A DNA stretch of 64,000 nt from Candidatus Hodarchaeota archaeon (GTDB taxonomy: Archaea; Asgardarchaeota; Heimdallarchaeia; Hodarchaeales; Hodarchaeaceae), in the NCBI GenBank assembly GCA_016840285.1, contig JAEOSR010000134.1, positions 23,123 through 87,122 of the forward strand, read 5' to 3'. A model generated the notes under the pieces. The model saw nothing but the letters and a program-made list of their open reading frames with translations. It did no database searches and was not told the DNA's origin. A program made the translations under genes and the position numbers. Below are positions 54,116 to 62,548 of the stretch, in pieces (the stretch's first letter is position 1; each line of letters opens with the position of its first letter).

Positions 54116-54430
54116 ATGACTAATGATTTATTACATCTTATTCGTGGTGCAGAGAAAAAAGCTGAACAAATAATCAATGATGCTACACTTAAAGCTCAGA
54201 AGATTATTGAAGAGGCTCGTTCTGAAGCTAAACAAATACTAATCCAGGCAAATACTACAAAATTAGATATAGAAACTGATCAGGTGAAAAAAATACGCGA
54301 AAAGCATCAAGCTGAAGTAGAGAAGCTTGAAACTAACGCAATAAACCGAATAAAAGAAATAGAAGAACAGGCTTCCAAAAATAAACAAAAAGCTATTGAT
54401 TTCGCCGTTCGATCCATCTTGGAAGACTAA
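54116..54430 (+). CDS. atpH: A-type ATP synthase subunit H
   Basis: This 104-residue protein is almost one continuous coiled coil: an Ala/Lys/Glu-rich heptad pattern from LIRGAEKKAEQII to QKAIDFAVRS. That is the form of AhaH, which pairs with subunit E in the peripheral stalk. An in-frame ATG at 54032 would overlap the tRNA gene, so I use 54116. It is followed after 20 bases by subunit F. Confidence 0.78.
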   Translation: MTNDLLHLIRGAEKKAEQIINDATLKAQKIIEEARSEAKQILIQANTTKLDIETDQVKKIREKHQAEVEKLETNAINRIKEIEEQASKNKQKAIDFAVRSILED

Positions 54431-54450
54431 TGAGGTGAATAAACATCTAT

Positions 54451-54756
54451 ATGACTGCAATTGGCGATCCTGAAACATGTACCTGGCTTAAATTAGCAGG
54501 AATTGGAGAAGTTTACCCCATAGAGGGAGATCATCAAGATCCATATGAAATTCTATCAAGTTTGTGGTCAAGAAAAGATATTAGTATTATTTTGGTAACT
54601 CAAAACATCGCTGAACGTTATCATCAGCAAATCACTGAATTTATGGTTAAAAATCCCTTTCCCATTATAATGGAACTACCAATATCACGAGAAGATGTTA
54701 AAGATCCCCTTACCGAGCTCATTCGGCAAGCCGTAGGTATAAATTTAGAGCTTTAG
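54451..54756 (+). CDS. atpF: A-type ATP synthase subunit F
   Basis: This 101-residue protein has the Rossmann-like F-subunit pattern: MTAIGDPETCTWLKLAGIGE, then IILVTQNIAERYH and the proline-rich strand PFPIIMELP. Subunit F belongs to the central stalk and helps regulate catalysis. Length is normal. The TATA box of tRNA-Leu lies within its 3' end. Confidence 0.85.
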   Translation: MTAIGDPETCTWLKLAGIGEVYPIEGDHQDPYEILSSLWSRKDISIILVTQNIAERYHQQITEFMVKNPFPIIMELPISREDVKDPLTELIRQAVGINLEL

Positions 54757-54759
54757 AAT

Positions 54760-54872
54760 GCGGGGGTTTCCCAGCCAGGTCAAAGGTACCTACTTAAAGT
54801 AGACCGATAAAAGGAGCTGGACTTAGGATCCAGTCGCATAGGCGTTCGTGAGTTCAAATCTCACCCCCCGCA
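54760..54872 (+). tRNA. tRNA-Leu (anticodon TAG) with a D-arm insertion
   Basis: GCGGGGG (54760-54766) pairs with CCCCCGC (54865-54871), discriminator A 54872. The anticodon arm is CTGGA-CTTAGGA-TCCAG with TAG at 54824-54826. A class II variable arm (CGC-ATAG-GCG) and T arm GTGAG/CTCAC are intact. The D-loop GCCAGGTCAAA is followed by 27 extra bases before the 3' D stem; removing them restores TCCC/GGGA. TATAAATTTA (54737-54746) is upstream. Confidence 0.88.
54787..54813 (+). other. Noncanonical intron in the D arm of tRNA-Leu
   Basis: Twenty-seven bases interrupt the D stem between GG (54785-54786) and GAG (54814-54816). The insert contains the hairpin CTACT-TAA-AGTAG (54790-54802), and GGTC in the D-loop could pair with GACC of the insert. 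I could not draw a strict bulge-helix-bulge, so boundaries may move by a base. Confidence 0.6.
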
Positions 54873-54927
54873 CATATTAAACAGAAGATTTATGAGGGGG
54901 AACATCGTTTAAGATCAGGTAATTCAA

Positions 54928-55581
54928 ATGGTTGAATTGGAAGAGATGTTTTTAGAAATCCAGAAGAATTTAGAGCTTGACAATGAGACAAGAGAGGAAT
55001 TAATCAAATTAGGCCGGCTTTCAATTCGTAATTCCTCAATTGCTATACGACATTTACATCGAAAAGAAATGGAGACAGCTAGTAACATTATTGAAGAAAA
55101 TGCTGCTCTAATTGGTAAAATTAATGATCTGGCAGAACGAATGAATTCCTCCCCTTTTGGTTTGATTCTTTCATGTAATCAAGAATACGCAGAATCCGTT
55201 TTTCTCCTCTCTTTCCTCCAAGAAAAACCCTTACCCAATTACAGCAAGTTAAACATACCCTATTTAGCCTATCTTCATGGTATTCCTGATTTTATCGGTG
55301 AGTTACGTCGAGTAGTTCTCGATTCACTTAGAATAAAAGACAATATTACTGCTGTTAAGGCTCTCAACATGATGGATGAACTTTATTCTTATTTAATTAC
55401 CCTAGACTTCCCCGATGGACTAACACAAAATTTACGAAGAAAAACTGATTTTGCACGAAATATTACGGAAAAAACTCGAGGAGATCTTACCCTCTCTCTT
55501 AACAGAATAGATCTCATAACAACATTCGATAAAATGCTTAAAAGCCACTTGCAAAATAATAATACAAAAAACGTCGATTGA
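54928..55581 (+). CDS. Translin family protein
   Basis: This 217-residue all-helical protein has the translin/TRAX layout: an early basic helix with RNSSIAIRHLHRKE, QEYAESVFLLSFLQ in the middle, the helix with YLHGIPDFIGELRRVVLDS, and the closing DFPDGLTQNLRRKTDFARNI. Eukaryotic translin forms octamers that bind and degrade short RNAs (C3PO), with catalytic acidic residues mainly in TRAX. Translin-like proteins are found in some archaea. It lies 55 bases after tRNA-Leu, consistent with a tRNA or small-RNA role, but that is only context. Confidence 0.85.
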   Translation: MVELEEMFLEIQKNLELDNETREELIKLGRLSIRNSSIAIRHLHRKEMETASNIIEENAALIGKINDLAERMNSSPFGLILSCNQEYAESVFLLSFLQEKPLPNYSKLNIPYLAYLHGIPDFIGELRRVVLDSLRIKDNITAVKALNMMDELYSYLITLDFPDGLTQNLRRKTDFARNITEKTRGDLTLSLNRIDLITTFDKMLKSHLQNNNTKNVD

Positions 55582-55598
55582 ATAATGTAAATGCTGAA

Positions 55599-57140
55599 CT
55601 ATCGTTCTTCTTGTTGTTTTAACATTCGATAACTCAGTATTGGTCGCCTGGCCGCTTTCACGTCGTCGATTCGTCCCACTGAAGCATTAAGAGGCGCCTC
55701 AAGAATGGAATCATGTTGATCTGTATAAGCAAGATGACTTAATTCCCTCAATATATCAGTAAAGCCATCTAACATCTTCTTGGGTTCCGATTCCGTGGGT
55801 TCAATCATTAATGCTTCTGATACGATTAGGGGAAAGTATATCGTAGGTGGGTGAAAACCACGATCGATGATGAATTTTGAAACATCCAATGCTGAAATAT
55901 TTTTTTCTTTTAGAAGTTCTCTTGCAGATAAGACAAATTCATGCATACAAAAAGAATCTTTATTAGCTGTAGTTGAAAATCCCTTAATCTTTTGACACAT
56001 TGTTTTCAGATAGTTTGCATTCAAAACAGCCATTTCTGATACAGATTTTAATCCCTCGTACCCTAATCTAAGCATATAAGCATAAGCTCGGAGTATAATG
56101 GAGAAATTACCAAAATATGATCTAACTTTGCCAATCGAATGTGGATGATCATATTGGAAGAAGTATGTCTCAGTCGTGGGATCAAAATCTATTGTAGGTA
56201 TAGGTAAGAAAGGTTCTAAACGTGAAATGACCCCAACAGGCCCCGCACCTGGTCCCCCTCCACCATGTGGAGTAGCAAAAGTCTTATGAAGGTTAAAATG
56301 CACTATATCAAATCCCATATCCCCTGGCCGCACTTTTCCCATTATTGCGTTGAAGTTTGCTCCATCGTAGTATGCAAGACCATCAACCTCATGAATAATT
56401 CTTGTAATATCCTCAATGTTTTGCTCAAACATACCTAGGGTGTTGGGGTTGGTAAACATAACACCAGCCGTTCTATCAGTAACAGCAGCCTGTAGTGCTT
56501 CGAGGTCAACACAACCATCTTCATTAGATGGTATAACAACGGTTTCGAATCCACACATTGAAACTGTAGCTGGATTTGTCCCATGAGCACTATCTGGGAC
56601 AATTATTTCCCTTTTCTTATCTAAATTCCCTTTTGAGAGATGGTATTTTCGAATTATCATTATACCAGTATATTCACCATGAGCGCCAGCAGCTGGCTGT
56701 AGGGATATCTTTTTCATTCCTGAAAGTTTAGCTAACCATTTTGCTAGTTCATACATGATTTGTAATGATCCTTGAACTGAACTTGGATCTTGGTAAGGGT
56801 GAATGTTTTGAACTTCTGGAAAAGTTGTAACAAGATCACAGATTTTCGGATTATATTTCATTGTGCAACTACCTAGTGGATAAAATCCAGAATCAACTCC
56901 GAAATTCATTTGAGAAAGTCTTGTAAAATGTCTAACCACACAGAGTTCGCTAACTTCTGGAAGGCCGAGTGGTTCTTTCCGTAAAAGTTCTGGAGGAATT
57001 TTTTGCTTTGTACGATTGAAAAAAGTCTCTTCCTTCTCCGACATTTTTTCCACTTGATACCCTATTCTTCCAGGAGATGACTGTTCAAAGATTAGAGTCT
57101 TTTCCCATGATGTTTGTCTGAACAATTTACTGACCTCCAT
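55599..57140 (-). CDS. gcvPB: Glycine dehydrogenase subunit 2
   Basis: This 513-residue protein is the PLP-binding half of the split P protein. The lysine is in NLHKTFATPHGGGGPG, and GSCTMKYNPKICD, LQPAAGAHGEYTGI and PTESEPKKMLDGF match GcvPB. A longer frame starts at 57191, inside gcvPA; MEVSKL at 57140 overlaps the stop of gcvPA by 14 bases and is the better start. With GcvPA it decarboxylates glycine and passes the aminomethyl group to the lipoyl carrier. Confidence 0.93.
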   Translation of the reverse strand: MEVSKLFRQTSWEKTLIFEQSSPGRIGYQVEKMSEKEETFFNRTKQKIPPELLRKEPLGLPEVSELCVVRHFTRLSQMNFGVDSGFYPLGSCTMKYNPKICDLVTTFPEVQNIHPYQDPSSVQGSLQIMYELAKWLAKLSGMKKISLQPAAGAHGEYTGIMIIRKYHLSKGNLDKKREIIVPDSAHGTNPATVSMCGFETVVIPSNEDGCVDLEALQAAVTDRTAGVMFTNPNTLGMFEQNIEDITRIIHEVDGLAYYDGANFNAIMGKVRPGDMGFDIVHFNLHKTFATPHGGGGPGAGPVGVISRLEPFLPIPTIDFDPTTETYFFQYDHPHSIGKVRSYFGNFSIILRAYAYMLRLGYEGLKSVSEMAVLNANYLKTMCQKIKGFSTTANKDSFCMHEFVLSARELLKEKNISALDVSKFIIDRGFHPPTIYFPLIVSEALMIEPTESEPKKMLDGFTDILRELSHLAYTDQHDSILEAPLNASVGRIDDVKAARRPILSYRMLKQQEER

Positions 57141-58545
57141 ATTTTGATAGAAATTCCTGAATAATCTTAGTGAATTGGTTAATATGAGCAATTGATGTCA
57201 TTTCTGTGACTGCTGAAAGATAACACTGCTTTAATTTTGGGAAATGTGATTCTAATGAAAAGCCTCCTTGAATATTGTTGCTCTGAATGAAGGAATCAAA
57301 TTTATTAGCTGAAATCCGAGTATCTAATTGAAAAACAAATTCTTTGAAAGGGACTCCAGAAAAATAAGGTGAATTGATGCCAATAATGGAGTTTAATTCT
57401 TCCATGAGATATGTTGTACGAGACATGCAAATCTCTGCTAGTTGTTTCAATCCCTTTGGGCCTAGTAAACTCAAATATATAGTAGAAGCGAGAGCACATA
57501 AAGCATTGTTTGTACAAATGTTAGACGTGGCTTTTTCTCGACGAATATGTTGCTCTCGTGTTTGAAGTGTCATAGTAAAGGCTCTATTTGAGGATTTCAA
57601 CTCTGTAGTAATACCAATAATCCTACCAGGCATGGCCCGAGCAAGCTTTTTGTCATTTTTCACAGCAAATAATCCTAGTAATGGGCCTCCAAAATTCATT
57701 GGCAATCCAATCGATTGTCCTTCACCAATTGCGATGTCGGCTCCATAATCACCTGGAGACTTCAGTATTCCCAATGAAATTGGTTCAACTCCAACAACAA
57801 ACAAGCCCTCTAAACTATGGGCAATTTTCTCCACCTCTTGGATATTCGATTCAATGATTCCCCAAAAATTAGGGTTTTCGATATAAATTCCAGAAATTTG
57901 ATCTTTATAAGAGTTAGCAAGATTAGTCAATGCATTCAGATCAACATTTCCTGATTCTTTGTCAAATGGATATGTTTTAATTGAGATCTGTGGTCCTTGA
58001 GCATAAGTTTTAAGGGTCTGAAGTTTTTCCGGTTGAAGATACGAAGGAACTAAAAAAACCTCTTTTTGCGTCACTCGGGTGCACATTAAGGCTGCCTCTC
58101 CTAAAGCTGTAGCCATATCATACATCGATGAGTTTACAAGATCTAACCTCGTAAGTTCAGCAATCATCGACTGGTATTCCCATAATGCTTGTAGCATACC
58201 TTGAGACATTTCAGGAGCATACGGGGTGTATGATGTATAGAATTCTGAGCGACTTATCAAGGCTGAAACAACAGCAGGAATGAAATGATGATAGATTCCC
58301 GCTCCTAAAAATGAGGGAGTGGTGTTTAACGTCCTGTTTTGTGAAATAATATTTCTTATGTGTGAAGTTGTTTCTTGCTCAGAATGAGAGACGGGTAGAT
58401 CGAGTGCTTCGGTGAGACGTAATTTTTCTGGAATACCTGAAAATAATTCATCGATTGAAAAAACACCGATCACTTCAAGCATTGTGTTTATTTGAGCTTC
58501 AGTTTGAGGCAGATAAGGGTGAAGGGTTGTCACAGTGATTTTCAC
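57127..58545 (-). CDS. gcvPA: Glycine dehydrogenase subunit 1
   Basis: This 472-residue protein forms the N-terminal half of the P protein: TPSFLGAGIYHHFIPAVV near residue 90, FYTSYTPYAPEMSQG, a long central PLP-fold part with GADIAIGEGQSIG, and LQTREQHIRREKATSNICTN. It is slightly longer than the usual 440-450 residues. The gcvPB start overlaps its last codons, so the two are co-translated. T, H-like and SHMT genes are present elsewhere in the window. Confidence 0.93.
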   Translation of the reverse strand: MKITVTTLHPYLPQTEAQINTMLEVIGVFSIDELFSGIPEKLRLTEALDLPVSHSEQETTSHIRNIISQNRTLNTTPSFLGAGIYHHFIPAVVSALISRSEFYTSYTPYAPEMSQGMLQALWEYQSMIAELTRLDLVNSSMYDMATALGEAALMCTRVTQKEVFLVPSYLQPEKLQTLKTYAQGPQISIKTYPFDKESGNVDLNALTNLANSYKDQISGIYIENPNFWGIIESNIQEVEKIAHSLEGLFVVGVEPISLGILKSPGDYGADIAIGEGQSIGLPMNFGGPLLGLFAVKNDKKLARAMPGRIIGITTELKSSNRAFTMTLQTREQHIRREKATSNICTNNALCALASTIYLSLLGPKGLKQLAEICMSRTTYLMEELNSIIGINSPYFSGVPFKEFVFQLDTRISANKFDSFIQSNNIQGGFSLESHFPKLKQCYLSAVTEMTSIAHINQFTKIIQEFLSKYGGQ

Positions 58546-58716
58546 CTTTTAATGATATAGACTTTCTATTGTGAAAAACAATTACTTTCTCTATTTTAAA
58601 CTAATCGGCACATACCGAGAAGAAAAGACAATTTACCTATCTTTAGCTTATTTTCCTTTAGCTATTATAAGGATCTTGGAATTCAGAGGATAATTTTATT
58701 GATTTTAGGTCTTTCT

Positions 58717-59385
58717 CTAACGAATGCGTCTTAAAACAATTATACTCATGCTAAAAAATAGTAACGGGAATAAGTAACCAAGTATTGAAAAAAATGGTGC
58801 TGCTGGAACTTTCATAAAACCCAAATCAAACTCGGTTATTTTTCCAACAGGGATCGGAAGAATTGATTCTGTTGTTGTTGTTAATTTTTTACCACTTAAT
58901 CTTACATCCTCTGTGTTTGATGAAGTATCTCCTCTGATTCCATTTCTTAACCGATAAGTGACATTTACAGACCGTATAGCTATTGATTTTGTCTCAGTAG
59001 AAGTAACATTGTATATAATTTTAAAACGAATCATTTCATCAATGGGAAGTAGTCCAAAATCGTGATTGAGTTCATCGGTGACGTTTTCGAGATCAAGAGC
59101 AGGAACTGATGATAGTAATTCAAGTTCTTCTGGAATTTTGACCGTTATTGAGACATTTAAGATATCTTCAAAGCCATAAACATTTAAAATTGAAAGACTC
59201 ATGGTGAATTGTTCCGCATGATACACGGTATGAGTATCCAATCCTAGATGGACTTGAAGAACATAAGCAGCTTTCCCTGAAGAATAACTGGCAGATTGAA
59301 TAATTGAGCCACATGAAATACCTGTGATTAGAATTAAAATAATTAGCTGTTGTCGTTGCCTTCTTGTAGTCAGAATTATCACCAA
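58717..59385 (-). CDS. Surface protein with signal peptide and C-terminal anchor
   Basis: This 222-residue protein has a basic start, a signal-type segment (LIILILITGISCGSI), a beta-rich outer domain with a few N-glycosylation sites, and a C-terminal membrane segment (FFSILGYLFPLLFFSMSIIVL) ending RRIR. The pattern of paired strands, such as VSITVKIPEELELLSSVP, fits a CARDB or DUF11-like domain. No function can be stated. Confidence 0.62.
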   Translation of the reverse strand: MVIILTTRRQRQQLIILILITGISCGSIIQSASYSSGKAAYVLQVHLGLDTHTVYHAEQFTMSLSILNVYGFEDILNVSITVKIPEELELLSSVPALDLENVTDELNHDFGLLPIDEMIRFKIIYNVTSTETKSIAIRSVNVTYRLRNGIRGDTSSNTEDVRLSGKKLTTTTESILPIPVGKITEFDLGFMKVPAAPFFSILGYLFPLLFFSMSIIVLRRIR

Positions 59386-59618
59386 ACTGAAGGACTCTTC
59401 AAATAGTTTGTTGCCAAGAGTCGTTGAGATCGCCGTAGATATTATTTAACGACAATTTAACCATATTAATATACAATTTTAGTAAGTTTCTAATTTCATT
59501 CTTTTGTATTCCAAATAGGGAAGCTTGTATTCTAAAAAAATAATTTATTCTATCACTCGCGAAGATGATTTTTACTGATGTTTGCTAAGGAAAAGGGGAA
59601 AAGCTCCCCCCTAAAAAA

Positions 59619-60146
59619 TCAGTATGCCACACAAGTTCCTCGAAGAGCAATGCGAGTTGCCATTTGGAATAGTTCTTCAACATTCTTCCCTTTTAGAGCA
59701 CTAGTCTCATAATAGGGAGCTGAGTATTCCTTTGCAACGCTTCTTGCTTCTTCCATTGAGACTTCTCGTTTTAGAAGATCTGACTTATTACCAACAAGAA
59801 TGAAGGGGGTTCCGGGGCTGTGACGTTTTAATTCTCGGATCCAATGTTTGACATCAAAGAAAGATCCTCGGTTTTGTAGATCAAAAACAATTAAAGCGAC
59901 GCGACTCCCATAATAAAAACCTGGACGGACACACCCAAATCTTTGTTGCCCTGCTAAGTCCCACATGACAAGTTTTACAGACGTTTCTTGATTTATTTTC
60001 GTTTCATGCACTTCAATGTTCAAGCCTACAGTGAGATCATATGTTCCTGGAATTCGGTGATTACGTAAGTGGGAACATAATGACGTTTTTCCTACTCTTC
60101 CATCTCCTAAAAGGACTAATTTCGCGGTGAAATCTTGAACGGCCAA
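59619..60146 (-). CDS. Ras/Rab-like small GTPase with CaaX-like end
   Basis: This 175-residue GTPase has all five G motifs: GDGRVGKTS (14-22), the threonine in YDLTVGLN, DLAGQQRFG, NKSD and TSALKG. The glutamine of the third motif is in place, so GTP hydrolysis should be normal. The C-terminus reads GTCVAY, placing a cysteine four residues from the end as in a CaaX prenylation box, although tyrosine is an unusual last residue. Asgard archaea carry many such GTPases. No effector or regulator is adjacent. Confidence 0.92.
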   Translation of the reverse strand: MAVQDFTAKLVLLGDGRVGKTSLCSHLRNHRIPGTYDLTVGLNIEVHETKINQETSVKLVMWDLAGQQRFGCVRPGFYYGSRVALIVFDLQNRGSFFDVKHWIRELKRHSPGTPFILVGNKSDLLKREVSMEEARSVAKEYSAPYYETSALKGKNVEELFQMATRIALRGTCVAY

Positions 60147-60385
60147 CGATGTATCTCCTGCAATATTGTTTGTACAATAATTGTAGGCTGAAAATTAAAG
60201 AAACCATGATACTCCAGTAATATCCCCAAATTTTTTATAAAAGAGTTGGATAAAATACGTAAATAATCTGATAATATTCTCTTGAAAAAATATTTAACGA
60301 TATTTATAATTATATTTTATCCCTTGAGACATTTACTAAGAAATAGGACATTTTTAAACAACCCAGAAACAGATGGTATACAAAA

Positions 60386-60907
60386 TTGACTACACTTGAA
60401 CAGAGTTTTTCACAGGCCAAGAATTCTTTTTCTGCTTGCCATTTTTTGGTTGGATTTGATAAATGTGAACGTCTTCATGGTCATAACTATTCTGTTACTG
60501 TCAAGATCAGATATGCTGACATAGATCTCACTTCAACAATAGATTTTCGAACAGTAAACAATGCAATTAAACAGGAATTACAACTATTAGATCAAAAAAT
60601 CCTTCTCCCTGAAAACTCATCTAAGATAAAGATCCATTCATCATCAGAAGGAAAAAATTGGTTAGTTCATGTTAATGATATCAAAACCTATTCTTTCCCC
60701 AAGCAGGATGCTCAAATTCTAACTGGGATAAAACAAACCACAACTGAGAGTTTAGCTTTCTATTTACATCAAAAATTCAGTTCTTGGTTCCATAAGCACC
60801 ACTCTGATTTAATAAGCACTCTAGATATCACTGTTGCTGAAAATCTTGGTAATCAAGTCACATATTCTGGTCCTGTGGCAATAATTAGTCCCAGCGATTC
60901 CCTGTAA
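60386..60907 (+). CDS. queD: 6-pyruvoyl-tetrahydropterin synthase/QueD-like protein
   Basis: This 173-residue protein has the PTPS zinc ligands in SACHFLVG and ERLHGHNYSV, with the QueD-type cysteine at KCERLHGH. Downstream STIDFRTVNNAIKQEL and TTTESLAFYLHQKF complete the fold. QueD makes 6-carboxy-tetrahydropterin, the first committed step toward archaeosine or queuosine. The start is TTG at 60386; no in-frame ATG is upstream. The end overlaps the tiny minus-strand frame by 23 bases. Confidence 0.85.
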   Translation: MTTLEQSFSQAKNSFSACHFLVGFDKCERLHGHNYSVTVKIRYADIDLTSTIDFRTVNNAIKQELQLLDQKILLPENSSKIKIHSSSEGKNWLVHVNDIKTYSFPKQDAQILTGIKQTTTESLAFYLHQKFSSWFHKHHSDLISTLDITVAENLGNQVTYSGPVAIISPSDSL

Positions 60908-61010
60908 TAATTAAATACACTATTACGAGAATACCAATGATTAGAAACCCTCCTAAAAATATTAAGAGACCTAATCCTAAAATCGTCATGATAATTGTCA
61001 TTAAGTCCAT
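60885..61010 (-). CDS. Tiny 41-residue membrane protein
   Basis: A 41-codon frame starts at the ATG at 61010 and encodes one or two hydrophobic segments (GLGLLIFLGGFLIIGILVIVY, two runs separated by glycines) ending ITGNRWD. GGGG lies about seven bases upstream of the ATG. It fills most of the gap between queD and the GcvH-like gene. Hydrophobic chance frames are common in AT-rich DNA, so this is a candidate, not a certain gene. Confidence 0.45.
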   Translation of the reverse strand: MDLMTIIMTILGLGLLIFLGGFLIIGILVIVYLIITGNRWD

Positions 61011-61234
61011 ATTTATTTCCCCTGAAGAAGAGATCAGAACGACAAAATTCTTACTGATGAAAACCTACTTTTCTACGTATATAAAACTTACTAGAAAAAT
61101 ATCACACCAATATTCCTTAAGTAGAGCTATTTTCATATTCAAATAAGTTAATACGACTATTTTCTTGAACATGATCTCCCAGAATATATATAACTTCATT
61201 TATTCTTTTCTAAATGCTAAATAACGAGCCATCT

Positions 61235-61771
61235 CTAAATATCAGATAAATTTACCTTAATAGGTGGTTCCTCGTATTTTTCGAGGTCCGAAATAACATA
61301 TTTTTTCAGACTTTCTAGGTCTCCCTTAGAAATGACGTCTTTGGACGAAATTTCCTTATCGAGTTTCGTTGGTTTAATTCGGAGCACCCAAGATTCATAG
61401 CAATCGCTATTTACAAGCTGGGGATTGTCTAAAACTGCTGTATTTACTTCAAGAAGGACTGCAGTTAAAGGTAAGCGGAGGGGGCCTATCCATTTATCAC
61501 TTTCTACAGTTCCAAAAGCGGCTCCTTGTGGAAATTCCTTTCCAAGAGGGCGTGTCCTGATATGAAGAAGAGGTCCTGCTTGTTGCTGCCCAAAAGAGTC
61601 AAACCCTATCTCAAAGCTAGAGTTAACAGGTTTGAACCAAATGTGTCCCGGATCACCCGCGTAGTAATGGCGGTCTAAGGGAAAAATGTAAGTTACTAAG
61701 ACTTCTTGCTGGAGTTCCTTGTCAAACTTCTTTGTTGTAATTTCTAACTGTTGCTCACTCAAGTGACTCAC
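61235..61771 (-). CDS. GcvH-like lipoyl-carrier protein
   Basis: This 178-residue protein matches the GcvH fold: GHIWFKPVNSSFEIGFDSFG, then GPLLHIRTRPLGKEFPQG and the lipoyl site GTVESDKWIGPLRLP, with the lysine in VESDK. A C-terminal helical extension of 40 residues is absent from GcvH. The conserved HIRTRPLGKEF and long N-terminus set it apart from the classic 125-residue H protein, so it may serve the glycine cleavage genes here or carry other groups. Its start overlaps the next gene by 17 bases. Confidence 0.72.
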   Translation of the reverse strand: MSHLSEQQLEITTKKFDKELQQEVLVTYIFPLDRHYYAGDPGHIWFKPVNSSFEIGFDSFGQQQAGPLLHIRTRPLGKEFPQGAAFGTVESDKWIGPLRLPLTAVLLEVNTAVLDNPQLVNSDCYESWVLRIKPTKLDKEISSKDVISKGDLESLKKYVISDLEKYEEPPIKVNLSDI

Positions 61772-62072
61772 CGGAAAAATTAACTGAATCTAGATCAAAA
61801 ATATCTTTAATAAGATGTTCGATATCTTCCACATCACAGCTTGATTGATTATACATATCTACCTGGATAAAACCTTCGTTATGCCATGTGAGACGAGCTT
61901 CTTTAGCTCGAACGACCAATACACTGGGAGTAGTTGCAAGTACTTGATATTGGTGTTTTTCTAATATTTGGCGTATTGAATGCATGTCATAAGGTAGGGA
62001 CTTGTTGAAATACACATTCCAACGTTGAGGATGATTAGTACAGCGGGTAACTGAAAATTTAGGTTTAACCAT
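61755..62072 (-). CDS. Unknown 105-residue partner of the GcvH-like protein
   Basis: This is a small alpha/beta protein (strand, helix, paired strands, helix) with a basic start and an acidic end. The pattern resembles a ferredoxin-like fold, but no motif is recognisable. It overlaps the GcvH-like gene by 17 bases and probably shares its message. The tight coupling hints at a related role, for example in carrier loading, though nothing in the sequence shows this. Confidence 0.55.
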   Translation of the reverse strand: MVKPKFSVTRCTNHPQRWNVYFNKSLPYDMHSIRQILEKHQYQVLATTPSVLVVRAKEARLTWHNEGFIQVDMYNQSSCDVEDIEHLIKDIFDLDSVNFSGESLE

Positions 62073-62548
62073 CGATTTTCCTCATTCCAAATTACTCCGA
62101 AGCATTTTTACTACATTTTAAAGCTATTTGAAACAAGAATTTTACAGGTTTCTTTTTGGGGATTTAGAATAATAATCTCCTAAGATAAAAAAATAGTAAA
62201 AATTAGGTTTTCTTGGGAAGTATAGGCCTCCCAAATGAAGAAAAAGAATTATGTTAGATTTTCACGTTTTTCATATCATTGAATTTTTTAGATTCTTGGT
62301 ATCTCATTTTTCTATCAAGAATGAAATAATATATTATTCCTGCAAGTGCAATTAGAGACATAGAGAAATCTAATATTTTGATATCAGTAGTATTAGAAAA
62401 TATTTATGATTAAGGAGAAAATACAAATTATAACACAAATTATTAGTTTTGATCTTATATTTCTCGCATATTTTTGAGTAAAATTTTATATTTGTGAATC
62501 TCACCTAAGACGGACTTCAAGTATTATAAGAAGTTTTATGATAATAAA
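62073..62548. other. 476-base gap without a supported gene
   Basis: I see only a small minus-strand frame (about 62255-62362) encoding MSLIALAGIIYYFILD followed by basic residues, with no SD sequence. No RNA gene is evident. The stretch should hold divergent promoters for the 105-residue protein and the ThiI-like gene. Confidence 0.45.

Noticed and set aside
60937..61146. Plus-strand 69-codon frame
   Set aside because: It is antisense to the candidate small membrane protein and has no SD sequence or recognisable pattern.
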